Source: Zygnema cylindricum
Lineage: Eukaryota > Streptophyta > Zygnematophyceae > Zygnematales > Zygnemataceae
Assembly (NCBI GenBank): GCA_037447655.1
Contig: JBBHKE010000125.1
Span: 162,173-226,172, forward strand
Direction of reading: 5' to 3'
DNA: 64,000 nt
In this document: positions 1-11,281 of the stretch, piece after piece
How positions within the stretch are numbered: position 1 is the first letter of the stretch
Layout of the letters: each line of letters starts with the position of its first letter
Program-made: the position numbers and the translations under genes
The notes under the pieces: model-generated
What the model was told of the DNA's origin: nothing
Database searches by the model: none
Seen by the model: the letters and a program-made list of their open reading frames with translations, nothing else

Positions 1-1072
1 GGTTACAGTTAGAGGTCGGTATTACCGAGAGTTATGAAACAGTGAAAATATCTACTGCGTTGGGCAATGACAGTGTAGATGTACTAAGCTACTTTTAGAC
101 TGTGAAAACGATGAAAGTTTGTCAAATTTCGTTTTCAACTTTTAAAAGTGCTAAGGGCCTAGTTTTGAGAGGCTTGTCTGTTGCCTCCTCTCAAAACGAG
201 TTATCTTAAGCGGCGGTAAGATCAGCATGTACCTAAGAGGGTGGTTTGCTGTTGCGGTTTGTGTGGTGTCTTTTTGCCGCAGCGGCTTGCCATGTTGGCA
301 TGGCAATAGTTGTACCGGACAAGGTACAACGTGAAACGACCTGACGGTGAGTAGAGGTTCGACAGAGATTTCGTAAATAGTTGGCCGTAGTCATGGATTC
401 TCCCCAAAAAATAGTTGGCAGTCCAGCAAAGTGCAACATGGAACAGGCCATGTTGATAACGGTACGGTTGTACCGTTCGGCGACGCCGTTTTTCTGTGGT
501 GTGTTTGGCGTTGTCGTTTGGTGGGAGAATCCATGTACGACTAGAATGGCGGCGAATTCTATTGAGCAAAACTCTCCTCCGTTGTCTGTTCGGAGAGTTT
601 TGATCCGGGAATCGTGAAAATTTTCAACTTTTGCTTTAAACTGTTTGAAAGTAGCAAAAGTGTCAGATTTTCATCGAATCATGTAGATGTGACAGTAACG
701 GGTTGCGTCATCTATAAAAGTGACAAAGTATTGAGAGCCATTATGGCTGGAGATTGACATTGGCCCTCATAGGTCAGAGTGGATAAGTTCAAGTGGTCCG
801 TTGGATTTGGATGTACTTGAAAGAAACGACGGTCGAGGGAATTTTCCTTCAACGCAACCGGAGCAAAAGGGTAATTTTTGATTAGCCAAAGGTTTGAGTC
901 CTGTTACAAGACCTTTGGTTAAATCATGAAGGCTGGAGCCGGATACGTGGCCAAATCGAAGGTGCCATTTGGAAAAGGTAACATTTGATGATGTTATTGC
1001 CATGTTGGGTGATCTAATGGGCGAAAATAGACGATAGTATGTAGATGTCTCCTTGTTTAACGCCGAATCCAA
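1..1072 (-). pseudogene. Ty1/copia integrase fragment, decayed
   Basis: Read on the minus strand, this is the GAG-pre-integrase domain followed by the integrase core of a Ty1/copia retrotransposon. The N-terminal part has the zinc-binding arrangement WHLRFGH...FCSGC (about 1000-870). The core shows the catalytic triad in order: Asp in FIDDATRYC, Asp in RTDNGGEF and Glu in NGVAERYNRT. It then continues through a typical WGESMTTANYLRN block near 240-300. A TGA at 671-673 interrupts the core, and the frame is lost after about 233, so the copy is dead. It is truncated by the window edge; the reverse transcriptase part would lie to the left. The domain call is seen directly; loss of function is inferred from the breaks. 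Confidence 0.85.
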
Positions 1073-1423
1073 CCCTAGTATTTGTTGGAGATAAAAAGCT
1101 GATACAAAACAAGAAGAACAAAAAAACTAAATAGAGAAAACATCTCAAGAGTGACCTCTCGAGAACTAGGTGTACTTTCCTATTCTGAAGAGGCACTTGA
1201 CCTTTCAGCCAAGAGCCACGATCAATATTTATAAACAGATCTAGACCAAAATCTTACCACGTAGAAACCTATTGACTGTAGAACACAGAAAGACTGAATT
1301 ACAGCAATCTTATATACTAGGAGAGACTACAGAATTCTAAATATCGAAATCCTGGAGAACAGAATTCAGAATCTCGAAACAATGTCAAAATATTAGCTTC
1401 TATCAAAGACTATATTTCTAACA
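1073..1423. other. Spacer between two opposed copia fragments
   Basis: I see no gene here. Reading leftward on the minus strand it leads into the pre-integrase domain, but it has stops in all frames and no conserved block. It probably contains the junction of two independent insertions, because the flanking copia fragments point away from each other. Confidence 0.5.
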
Positions 1424-1721
1424 GATGCTTGGTGATTTGGGCATTGTGATTGGTTGTTTGCAAATTTTCACTGACAGCATGAGTTTGATGGCTCTTGTGA
1501 AAAATCTGGTCTTTCACAAGTGAACAAAACATATCCGCATCGAGTGGCACTTCGTACGAGATTTGGTCGTTGCGAAGGAAATCGAATTTTCATACGCGTC
1601 AACTTTGGAGGAGGCCGCAGATATGTTAACCAAAGTGGCGGTCTATGATGTCCTCTTACAGGGTAGACCTAAACTAGGGTTGTTTTCAGTTTAAGAGGGG
1701 GTTTCACAAAGAGAGGGGGAT
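1424..1721 (+). pseudogene. Ty1/copia RNase H C-terminus and polypurine tract
   Basis: This plus-strand fragment translates into the last part of a copia RNase H domain, with IFTDSMSLMALVKN and EFSYASTLEEAADMLTK. It is clearly related to the intact copy near 22745-22996 in this window. A TGA at 1521-1523 replaces the Arg codon in the HKRTKHI block. The fragment ends with a GAGAGGGGGA polypurine tract at 1711-1720, directly before an LTR start. It belongs to the downstream LTR and not to the integrase fragment on the other strand. Confidence 0.85.
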
Positions 1722-2150
1722 TGTTAGGTTCTTTGTGAAACGACGTCTCAGTTCTGTTGAGCGTGGTAATATAATTTATATAGTTGCGTGTGGCGTGGTG
1801 TGATTGGTTTAGTTAAATATAGTTTGGTGTGGTTTCGCGTGCGTAGTACTTTAGTTATGTACGGCGGTATATTTGTTTCGTACAGTACCGCGTACTTTAT
1901 GTAGTTTCGGTAGTACTATGTTTTGATTGGTTCGCGCGTGTACTTTTGTACGACGTGCGATTGTGTTGTACTTGTTAGTTTCGTGAGAAGGTATTTAGGA
2001 CTTAGTCGTTTGGGGGAAAATTAATCTTTGTAAGGGGAAAACTTTCGGTGAAATATATTTGTCTTTTGCTGGAGTGTCTTCTCTTTGCTGTCTCTTGCTT
2101 CCGCATTATATTCAGTCTTTCTTCTATCTTTGTGTGAATCGATCCTTACA
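1722..2150 (+). repeat. Copia 3' LTR
   Basis: The LTR starts TGTTAGG directly after the polypurine tract. Its end is placed at a CA dinucleotide at 2150 by comparison with the LTR at 23021-23615, which has similar sequence just before its end (GGGGAAAA, GAAATATAT, then GATCCTT...CA). The start is well supported and the end approximate. A TATTTAGG at about 1991 is a possible TATA box. No 5' LTR of this copy is in the window. Confidence 0.65.
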
Positions 2151-3586
2151 GAGCAGTTATCCTTTGGTAAATTATGTGGCTCAGTCGGAAAAAAGTCAAT
2201 GACAAAGTGGGAGTACAAAGGGGTTTTCGATGGGAGATATAATTGGAGACGATTCTTCGGCATATTTTTTTTTAAGGAGTATCTCGGAGACAAGGGTAGG
2301 TTAGACGAAGAGGAGAGAAATAAAGGGATGATGGCGTCCTATGAAGAGGACAAATAAGAGAGAGAGAGGGCAGAGTTGTCCCCCTCAACTTTGTTCGGTG
2401 AAAGAGTTAGGCCAAGTAGAAGGGAAAAAGAGAGAGAGGGGGAGTGCAAGATCCGAAACGGGGATGACAAAGATGGGACAGGAGGAAGGGAAGGCGCAGG
2501 TGATACCTCCGAGGATAGAAGAGGGAAGGGTAGAGGGAGAAGAAGACCGAAAAAGTCTTCTTCTCATGCAAATCCAAGCAGTGATAATTGATGTTCTAAT
2601 ATCAAAGGAAGAACGGCTGAGGCTAGGGGGGGTTGGGGGAGAGAGGGTCGACACGAGTGAGGAGAGTACCATCTTTGGAAAGCAGTGAAGAGTTAAAACA
2701 TGATCGTGAAGGGAGGCTTCATCCGAAGCATTTGCCTTCTCCCTCTTTTAATCGAATTCTTGATAATGATTAAGTGGAAGGAGGGAGGAGGAGAGGGTAG
2801 GGCGAATTGTTTCGCCCGTTCTGTATCACGGAGACAAGAAGAGAATTATGGGGATTGGCCAGAGAATAGGAAATTGGAACATGTACTTTCCTTTCGTTTT
2901 GATTGTCAAGCGACAGAAGACAATGCAGACGAAGAGGTTACGAGTGCGAAAAGAGAGGAGAGACAGGAGAGGGAGGAGAGAGGGGAGAGAGGTGTAGAAG
3001 GGAGAGAGGCCAGGGAGGGCTATTTCGAGGGAGAAAAAGGCCAAAAACGTTCCGAACGGGAAAATCTTGGAATGGAGAGAGAAAAAGGGAGAGGAGCGAG
3101 AGAGAGAGGAGAGAGAGAGTCGTAAGGTCGAGGGAAACTCGGAGTAACAATCTTTTTTTGAAGTTCAACAAAAAATGGGAAAGGTGAGTTTGAGGGAGGA
3201 AGAGTCGTGGGTCGAGGAATTTAAAAACACCGGAGTCGAGGATTTATTGGAGACTTTTGGAGGATTTCAGAACCTATCAGAGGGATGGGATAAGAAAATG
3301 GGGGAAGAGGAGAAAAGGAGGTGTGACAATTGAAGCGGTGGTAGATAGTTAATTTACAGCAGAAGGGAAACAAGAATGATTGGTTCTGGAAAAAGACGAA
3401 AAGAGACGAAGGGTGTATATTCCGATTAGTAATTCTAATTTAGTAATTTTAATTTTAGTTCCGATGACATGGCTTTGTTTGTACTGGTTAAGGTATTTTA
3501 TGTAAAAAAAAATGATTAATGATATCGATACTATTTTTAGGTTCTAAGAAGGCTAAAATCTATGGTACTGTTATGTGTGTTATTAA
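2151..3586 (+). repeat. Purine-rich low-complexity tract and unannotated spacer
   Basis: From about 2290 to 3330 the plus strand is strongly biased to A and G, with many GAGAGG runs. The long open frames on both strands (Glu/Arg/Gly-rich on plus, Ser/Leu/Pro-rich on minus) are products of this bias and I do not call them genes. From 3330 to 3586 the sequence becomes A/T-rich and featureless. Confidence 0.7.
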
Positions 3587-5107
3587 TGTTGTTTTGGAAA
3601 AGTTAGTTTTGTGCGTACGCGACGTTTCGTGCGTACGCGACGTTTCGTGCGTACTCGACGCGATTTTTAATGCGTAAGTACTCACAAAATCTAATGTGGA
3701 GGTTCGATTATTTTTAGGTGTGGGGGAGAAAATGTATGAATTATATTGGAACGTATGGTATTGGATTTCAAGTGAAGCGAAGAAATATGGGCAAAAGTAC
3801 AGTTTGCGTAAAGGGAAATGGACGGCGGATCGCGAAGCGATCCGACGTGAGATAATCGACGTTTCATATACGAAATGTTGAAAGTGTACGTCGATCGTAC
3901 GGAACATAATGTGCGACAGGCGGCATTTATCAAAAAGGACGCCGCTGGTACGTAGAATCTTTTTTGGACAGATGTACCTTTATTTCAGCAAGCGACATTT
4001 ATGACGAAGTACGTGGTTGCGATACGGTACAGATTTGGATGGTAAAATATCATTTCGTCAAGTGGATAGAAGTGGCACGTGGCTTGACATCAAGGGTGCC
4101 AAATAAGAGTGACGTACGGTGGATATAGGCCGCCGTTATTTTTTTCAAGTAGTGGTGACGCGAAATCGCGTCAATCACACAATGTTTATTTTGGACGTCC
4201 CGGATTGTTGTACGAAATTCGAGTTTCGTTGAGTGACTCAGCATGACTCAGTATACGATTTTGTGAGATTGTGTGTACTTGAAAATATTTGGAACAACAA
4301 TGTTTTGTCTTATTTGTATTATTAAATTAGTGTTGATTATGACGTTTATATTTAAGTGGTTAATTAGGGTTTCGACAGTTTAATTTGTGTGTGAAAAATA
4401 TCGTACTTGTAGACAAGTGTACGCTTACGATTGCTTGACTCTCAGGTGTACGACGCTTACGATTAGTTTGATTTAGTGACAGTTACGTAATTTACGTTGG
4501 TTATTTTGACACTTAGTGATTCGTTGACAGCTCACAAGTGTATATATAGGAATGAGCTTTGTTACGAATTAATAATCAATGCTTAGCATGAAAAGTAGGG
4601 ACCGAAGATGTAAAATTTTAGGGTTGCCGATTTGGTCATGCATTTAAATGATACATTTATCATCTGATTATACTTCTGTTTATATGTGATGCATTCATTT
4701 ATTATTATATATATGTGTTAATTTTATGTTTGTTTGATATGCATTGTTAATGCATTTGTCCTAGGGTTTGTTATGTTGATTATTCTTAGATGTTATCCTA
4801 AGGTTTGTTTATGTTGATTACTCCATCAAACCTTAATGTTATGTTTGTTATATCATGCATTGTCTTAGGGTTTGTTATGATGATGGAGATATATTAAGTT
4901 TCTATTCCATGAAACCCTAGATGATTTCATGCGTCTGTGTACGCATGCTTGCTCCGCCTGTGTGCGGATGAATGATTGCATCTGTGTATGCATGTTTGTT
5001 AAATGGAGGATGCATTTCAAATGATTGTTCATTGGCCTAGCTTCGGTTAGCTTTTTGCATGATAGTTTGGGTGGCTTCTGCGGTCTATTTTAGACCAAAG
5101 AAAAAAA
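3587..5107 (+). repeat. Diverged solo LTR with ATTAA target duplication
   Basis: This is an older relative of the LTRs of the complete element at 7986-11276. Shared blocks include the TGTTG start, GGAAATGGACGG near 3816, a TATATATAGGAATGAGC promoter-like block near 4540, and the end block GGTGGCTTCTGCGGTC at about 5071. No internal region or second LTR adjoins it. The five bases ATTAA stand at 3582-3586 and again at 5108-5112, which fits a target-site duplication around a solo LTR left by recombination. At 1521 bp it is about 300 bp longer than its relatives because of extra segments near 3600-3800 and 4900-5010. Confidence 0.7.
3611..3662 (+). repeat. 18-bp tandem repeat inside solo LTR
   Basis: Two exact copies and one partial copy of the unit GTGCGTACGCGACGTTTC lie head to tail. 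The corresponding part of the younger LTRs has only one related stretch, so this is a local expansion in the U3-like region. Confidence 0.85.
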
Positions 5108-5112
5108 ATTAA

Positions 5113-5948
5113 CTCTAATAACAACACACGGTAGCTTCAGGGTTTTATTTTATGTAGAATATTTGGGTTTTACTTTGTTTCATTTTGTTTTCTTTTTTAT
5201 TTTGATTCCTCTTTCGTTTTTTTTGTATGTTTGTGTTTTTTCTTTTTTGGATTGTCTCATTTTGTTTTCGTTTTTATGTTTATTCATATGTTAGTATTTT
5301 TTTTGGGTTTTTTTTTTTTTTGACGTTACCTAGTCCTTTGTCCAACCGGAAACTCTTAGTTTTTTTTTTTTTTTACAGCTTTGATTATTTGTTTACTTTC
5401 CCTCTCACTAGCTTTGTTTATTTGTTTACTTTCCCTCTTACTAGCTCTTGCAGGGAAAGGGGGAGAGGGGGAGAAGGGGAGAGGGGGAGAGGGAGAGGAG
5501 AGGGGGAGGGGGAGGAGAGAAGGGGGAGAGGGAGGGCAAGGGGAGAGTTCGGTTTTATTTTGTCTGGTTGTTTTCTTTTTTTCAATTTTGATTTCTTGTT
5601 TTGCTTTTTTCATTTTTTTTTTAGATCTTTACACAATTTTGTAATGATAGGGAGGGAGGGACAAATGAAAACACTACATAAAACAAAACATTGCAACATA
5701 AAAACACTGCAAAATTTCGAATAAAAAATACAGCTTTCCGTTTAAAAGACAATGATCCTTGCCATAGTGAACATGGAGAAAAAAACGTTTTTTCTTTCCC
5801 TTACCACTGAATAATTTGTTCACTCTGTTTTTATTCGTCAATTTTGAGACTTTCAAGCCAAAAGCCTCCAAATTGCTTTTTTTTCAGTGACTCCAAACCT
5901 CCATTCTGTAAATAGATTTTACCAAAAAATGAAAGAAAAAAACAGTTG
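5113..5948. other. T-rich and GA-rich low-complexity spacer
   Basis: There are T-rich tracts at 5200-5400, a GGGGAGAGG purine block at 5455-5548, and A/T-rich sequence to 5948. The open frames across it consist of low-complexity residues. I see no gene. Confidence 0.6.
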
Positions 5949-5950
5949 TT

Positions 5951-5965
5951 CTCTCTCTCTTTCTC

Positions 5966-6056
<91 letters not shown>

Positions 6057-6206
6057 CTCTCCTTCTCTCCCCCTCTCTCCCTCTCTCTCCTTCTCTCTCC
6101 CTCTCCCCCTCTCTCCCTCCCTCCCTCCTTTCCTCCTTCCCTCCCTCCCGCCCTCCACCTCCCTCCCTCCCTCCCTCCCTCCCTCCCTCCCTCCATCCCT
6201 CCCTGC
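5951..6206 (+). repeat. (CT)n microsatellite grading into CCCTCC repeats
   Basis: A nearly pure CT dinucleotide run covers about 5971-6053 and passes into CCCT/CCTCC repeats to about 6206. It is a homopurine/homopyrimidine mirror-symmetric tract of the kind able to form triplex DNA. The long Ser/Leu and Arg/Glu open frames across it are artefacts. Confidence 0.95.
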
Positions 6207-7309
6207 CTCCTCCCCATGCGCGTAACGCAGTGTGCCTATGTAACTATTGAAAAGGGTAATGCGTAGTTCACTAGTTCTTTTAGACTCATGAGAAAGAAAG
6301 AGAGAGAGTACGAGAGAAGCAAACCATGGCTGCCTCTTTGGTCGCCAAGGCGGCAGTATGAGGCAAAAGACAAAAGTTGAACATGTAAACAAAATGGTGG
6401 ACTTTCCTATGTTTAATCCTATGTCCTACACAGTCTAGAATAGCTTGTCCTACGCAGTCTAGAATAGCTTGCCGCCCTATCCGCTATGTCGTTGTAAAAT
6501 CCTTGCAACTAGTTTGTATGATAAGTTAATAAACAAAAATTACGCGGCTAATTCATTTAACAACACAAACGAACAAAAAGTCACATGTTAATCGATGGTG
6601 CGTGTTTACATTACAACATCATCCATAGACGCGAAGCATCATGCATGGACGCCAATCTTGACCCTGTAAATAATTCTAATCGGACGGCCATCGCTGCAGC
6701 CGCAAACCCGAAATGAACCTTTTGGCGGCTTTTGGAGGTAGCATCACAAAGAGCCATGCTGCGGGATATAAATGGACACCGGAAAAGACGAGAGGAGGAA
6801 CCATGACTGCCAATCTGACAGATGTCATCGAGAAGGTCGTTCAGTACAATGACCGTTTAATTCGTTCATTGGCAGCTGTACCTTTCCATACTATACAATC
6901 GTGTGATTGGTCTAGGGTTTTAATTGTGGGCAGGTGTGAGTAGGTTGACTAGGATTTAGGCATTTTTGAGCCGCCTCTCTTTGTGCGAGCTTTTGTATAT
7001 ATAGGTCACCTTTGACCATTAATGACTTAATGCTCAAGGAGCAAATTCATTGATTTTTTTTGCGTTCGGCTCATGGGAGTCAAGCTCTCACAGTGGTGAG
7101 GGTGGTCAAAATATTTGTGTGCCAAGGTGACACTTATTCAGTGGGAAAGTCAAAGGTGAAAATATTATCCTAGAAGCTTAATGCAAACTCGATATTATGT
7201 GGGCAAATGGAAGCCACGAAGTTTCAATAACCAAAACTTTGAAATGCGACTTTGGATTTTAGAGAAGATTCTCATTACTAATTTGCATAGCGTTCAAATG
7301 TGCAAATAT
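6207..7309. other. Spacer with short tandem duplication; no supported gene
   Basis: An exact-but-one 24-bp unit containing CAGTCTAGAATAGCTT is duplicated at 6423-6446 and 6447-6470. A 76-codon open frame at 6713-6943 (plus) matches no family I recognise, and I do not call it. A TATATATAGG at about 6995 followed by a short leader-like stretch resembles a promoter or LTR remnant, but nothing downstream supports it. Confidence 0.4.
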
Positions 7310-7960
7310 TAAATTGCTACTTGTATTGTGACGGTTGTTGACATGGTTAAAACTTGTGACGGTTGTAGAAAACTACGAATCTTTAAACAATTGGTGACGT
7401 CTACAAAAACAGCGGACTGTTGTACACGTCGATTTTTTTGTGACATTATAGATGTTTAGAGTTTTGTGACTTTGTGAAATCATGCTCACTTGTCACGTCA
7501 TTAATATCATTTTTTTTCACCATGACATCCGGAATTCTTTCTTTTTTCTTATACCACTATATATGCCATCAAAATACAACTAAAGGTTTTCAAAAAAAAA
7601 AAATCTTTCACTTCATACCAGTATTATCGTATTTCATTTCAAGAAAAGAAATGATGGAGCAACAGAGTGAGAGGGAGGGGGAGAGACGAGGAAGTCGGAG
7701 ACTTTTCAAGAGGACCTATGAATGAAAGTGGAGGTCTGAGACCCCTTCAATTTTTTTTTTCGAACATGCTCGTCATTTTTCTACGTACATGCGTGTGACG
7801 AGCAAGGAAAAAAATAGCATGTACCGTCCCTCGTGCAAAAAATTTCAAAAACGTATGACGCTTGTGAATTGCTTTTCCTATTCGTCGATCAACTATTGAT
7901 TTTAATAAATCAACTCGCGAGTAGAATTCAACAGAAGTTTGAATATGAGCTGGCATGACG
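7310..7960 (-). repeat. Dispersed repeat family R2, minus-strand copy
   Basis: The reverse complement of this stretch is recognisably the same sequence as 33400-33960 and 55640-55990. Shared landmarks are the CACGAGGG block, the CATTCATAGGTCC/CATTCATGGGTCC block, a CT-rich run, and a GTGACGTC...CACAAGTGAG block. It has no coding potential. The long terminal structure is unclear, so I give no transposon class. Confidence 0.65.
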
Positions 7961-7985
7961 TGGTAGCGGGTTGAAATGATAATAA

Positions 7986-9177
7986 TGTTGGTTTTTGGGA
8001 AGATTCAGTTTCGTACATGCGTGCGCGTGCATATATATTTACTTGATATACTGTGGAGATTTGAAGAGATTTGTGGATCGGGGGAGTAAGTGTGCGAGTG
8101 AAATTAAATGGACATAAAGAACAAACTGAGTGGCGCGGAATGCGCTAGGAAATGGACGGTGGATCGCGAATCGATCCGACGATGATTTGAAATATTCGAA
8201 GTATTTGAAAATGTACGCCAGCCGTGCAAATCAAAATGCGACAGGTGTACTTTAGTTTTGACCGGCGGAATTTATGACATAGTACGTGGTCTCGGTACGG
8301 AAATAAATTCGGCTGTACGATATTGTTGACAAGTGGAATTTTTGTTTGGTTTTTGTGACCACGCGGCACGACATCGACGGTGCCAAATAAGAGTTACGGA
8401 CGGCGGACAAAGGCCGCCAATATTTCCAAGGGATCATATTGTTTGATGACGTGTAAATTAGGTGGACCGTACATATACGATGTCGGTTCACTACGTGGAT
8501 TTATCTACGAGTGACTAAGCAAGTTGTCGCTTATGACGCGTATTTTGCGGACGCGTCGGTGTAAATATTTGAAGAAACATTTTCTTGTCGTATATGTATT
8601 AATTTTTGTTATTTAAGTGATCAATTAGGGTTTTCGACAGTTTAATTTGTGTGTCTTTATTTGTCGTTTATGCAGACAAGTGTACGCTTACGATTGCTAG
8701 ACTTTCAGGTGTACGCTTACGATTAATTGATTCTTAGTATGTTATTATGGATATATATAGGAATGAGCTTGGTTAGGAATTAATCATCAATGCTGGTAAG
8801 TAAAGTGGGGACCGAAGATGTAGACTTTTAGGGTTATCGATTAGGTCATGCACTTTGAATAATATAATGATTATTTAATTATACTTTTGTTTATATGAAA
8901 TGCATTTGTCTTTATTATTTATTTATGTTATTTTATATATGTTTGATATGCATTGTTTATGCATTTGTCCTAGGGTTTGTTTATGTCAATTATTCCATCA
9001 AACCTTAGATGTTGTCATAGGGTTTATTTATGTTGATTATTCCATGAAATCCTAAATGTTGTTGTATGTTAAATGGAGGATGCATTTCAAATGATTGTTC
9101 GTCGACCTATTTTTGCTTAGCTTTTTGCATGATAGTTTGGGTGGCTTCTGCGGTCTATTTTAGACCAAAGAACAACA
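7986..9177 (+). repeat. 5' LTR of the non-autonomous element
   Basis: It carries a TATATATAGGAATGAGC block near 8751 that is conserved in all three related LTRs in the window, the most likely promoter. Just upstream is a duplicated GTGTACGCTTACGATT motif (about 8680 and 8710). Relative to the 3' LTR it lacks 20 bp after about 8608. The older solo LTR at 3587 retains that segment, so this is a deletion here and not an insertion there. Confidence 0.9.
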
Positions 9178-9191
9178 GGTTATGGGCCCAC
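9178..9191 (+). promoter_or_regulatory. Primer-binding site for an initiator tRNA-Met half-molecule
   Basis: GGTTATGGGCCCAC starts directly at the LTR boundary. It is the complement of the 5' strand of the anticodon stem plus the anticodon loop of plant initiator tRNA-Met (GUGGGCCCAUAACC), not of the tRNA 3' end. Drosophila copia is primed in this way by a cut tRNA-Met half. The match is seen directly; the mechanism is inferred from that precedent. Confidence 0.8.
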
Positions 9192-10064
9192 ACCCCATCT
9201 ATCATATGCTAGGTTAAGTCGATGTAGGTTTTTGTCACACGCATTGTAGCGGGTTAATATTGTCCTTGCTGGTTGTATTGCAGTAATGGTGTCTGTGTAC
9301 CCATGAGATCGGCCTTATCATAGTGTTGGTATGTGCCGAGTTTAATCTTGCATCGCCCCAATGGTTAACTTAGTGACAGTGCCGAAATGTCTACCCTCAA
9401 TGAAAATGATTAATTTTGAGAAATGATATTTTAGTTTTGGAAAATACATATTCGTTTGATGGAGAGACGTGGAAGGTGGAGATTTGACATGTGGTGGAGA
9501 GATCCAAATTTTGTGGATCGATGATTGTTGAAAATTGGATTTGTAATGTAGATTTTGAGTTGTTGGAAATTTTTGGGAAATGTGACATAATTAGAATTTT
9601 TGGGAAAATACTATTTGTTATATGAATTTTTATGGGAAATTTTGGGATTTGATAGTTTATGTAAAGGAAAAAAAATTATTATTGAAATCTAGATTTGTTT
9701 TAATGAGGTAGGAATTATTTGAGCGGGGATATATTATTAGTGTGATCTTTTGGCTTTAATTTTTAGTTGATTTGTGATAGAATTTTGGGAATGTAGATCC
9801 GGATTTAGATATTGGAAGGAATTATTTTGTTGCAATCGGAAAATGAAAAATATATATATTATGTATTATGAAATCTGGATGGTATGTGGAGGCAGCGAAA
9901 GCGATGGTGGAACAAGTGGGAAACTTCTGGCGGAGGCATTTGGTGGATACAGATGGAAGAGACAGCAAGAGGTGACAGTGGTGACAGCTGATGACGTAAA
10001 TCTATGGAGTGTGACAGATGATGACGTGGCGTCATGGATTTACGAAACTAAATCTTCGGGGGAG

Positions 10065-11276
10065 TGTTGGTTTTTAGGAAGATTCAGTTTCGTACATGCG
10101 TGCGCGTGCATATATATTTACTTGATATACTGTGGAGATTTGAAGAGATTTGTGGATCGGGGGAGTAAGTGTGCGAGTGAAATTAAATGGACATAAAGAA
10201 CAAACTGAGTGGCGCGGAATGCGCTAGGAAATGGACGGTGGATCGCGAATCGATCCGACGATGATTTGAAATATTCGAAGTATTTGAAAATGTACGCCAG
10301 CCGTACAAATCAAAATGCGACAGGTGTACTTTAGTTTTGACCGGCGGAATTTATGACATAGTACGTGGTCTCGGTACGGAAATAAATTCGGCTGTACGAT
10401 ATTGTTGACAAGTGGAATTTTTGTTTGGTTTTTGTGACCAAGCGGCACGACATCGACGGTGCCAAATAAGAGTTACAGACGGCGGACAAAGGCCGCCGAT
10501 ATTTCCAAGGGATCATATTGTTTGATGACGTGTTAATTAGGTGGACCGTACATATACGATGTCGGTTCACTACGTGGATTTATCTACGAGTGACTAAGCA
10601 AGTTGTCGCTTATGACGCGTATTTTGCGGACGCGTCGGTGTAAATATTTGAAGAAACATTTTCTTGTCGTATATGTATTAATAAATTAGTATTGATTATG
10701 ACATTTGTTATTTAAGTGATCAATTAGGGTTTTCGACAGTTTAATTTGTGTGTCTTTATTTGTCGTTTATGCAGACAAGTGTACGCTTACGATTGCTAGA
10801 CTTTCAGGTGTACGCTTACGATTAATTGATTCTTAGTATGTTATTATGGATATATATAGGAATGAGCTTGGTTAGGAATTAATCATCAATGCTGGTTAGT
10901 AAAGTGGGGATCGAAGATGTAGACTTTTAGGGTTATCGATTAGGTCATGCACTTTGAATAATATAATGATTATTTAATTATACTTTTGTTTATATGAAAT
11001 GCATTTGTCTTTATTATTTATTTATGTTATTTTATATATGTTTGATATGCATTGTTTATGCATTTTTCCTAGGGTTTGTTTATGTCAATTATTCCATCAA
11101 ACCTTAGATGTTGTCATAGGGTTTATTTATGTTGATTATTCCATGAAATCCTAAATGTTGTTGTATGTTAAATGGAGGATGCATTTCAAATGATTGTTCG
11201 TCGACCTATTTTTGCTTAGCTTTTTGCATGATAGTTTGGGTGGCTTCTGCGGTCTATTTTAGACCAAAGAACAACA
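10065..11276 (+). repeat. 3' LTR of the non-autonomous element
   Basis: This is a direct copy of the 5' LTR, preceded by the purine tract CGGGGGAG at about 10057-10064. It ends ACAACA at 11276 and is followed by the AATAA target duplication. Confidence 0.9.
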
Positions 11277-11281
11277 AATAA

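Larger units (their letters stand above)
7986..11276 (+). mobile_element. Complete non-autonomous LTR retrotransposon (LARD/TRIM-like)
   Basis: Two near-identical LTRs (7986-9177 and 10065-11276) begin TGTTGG and end CAACA. They flank an 887-bp interior without gag or pol motifs. The target duplication AATAA is exact at 7981-7985 and 11277-11281. A primer-binding site abuts the 5' LTR, and a purine-rich CGGGGGAG precedes the 3' LTR. The LTRs differ by nine substitutions I can count plus one 20-bp deletion in the 5' copy, so insertion is recent on a plant time scale. With no protein of its own it must have used enzymes from another element. The strand is given by the binding-site and polypurine-tract order. 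Confidence 0.93.

Noticed and set aside
2341-3187. Long Glu/Arg-rich open frames on both strands
   Set aside because: They follow from the purine-rich composition; overlapping frames on both strands are equally open and no domain is visible.
5919-6392. 157-codon Arg/Glu repeat frame and the opposing Ser/Leu frames
   Set aside because: Pure products of the CT microsatellite.
6713-6943. 76-codon frame as a gene
   Set aside because: No family match, no supporting splice or promoter context, and length within chance expectation.
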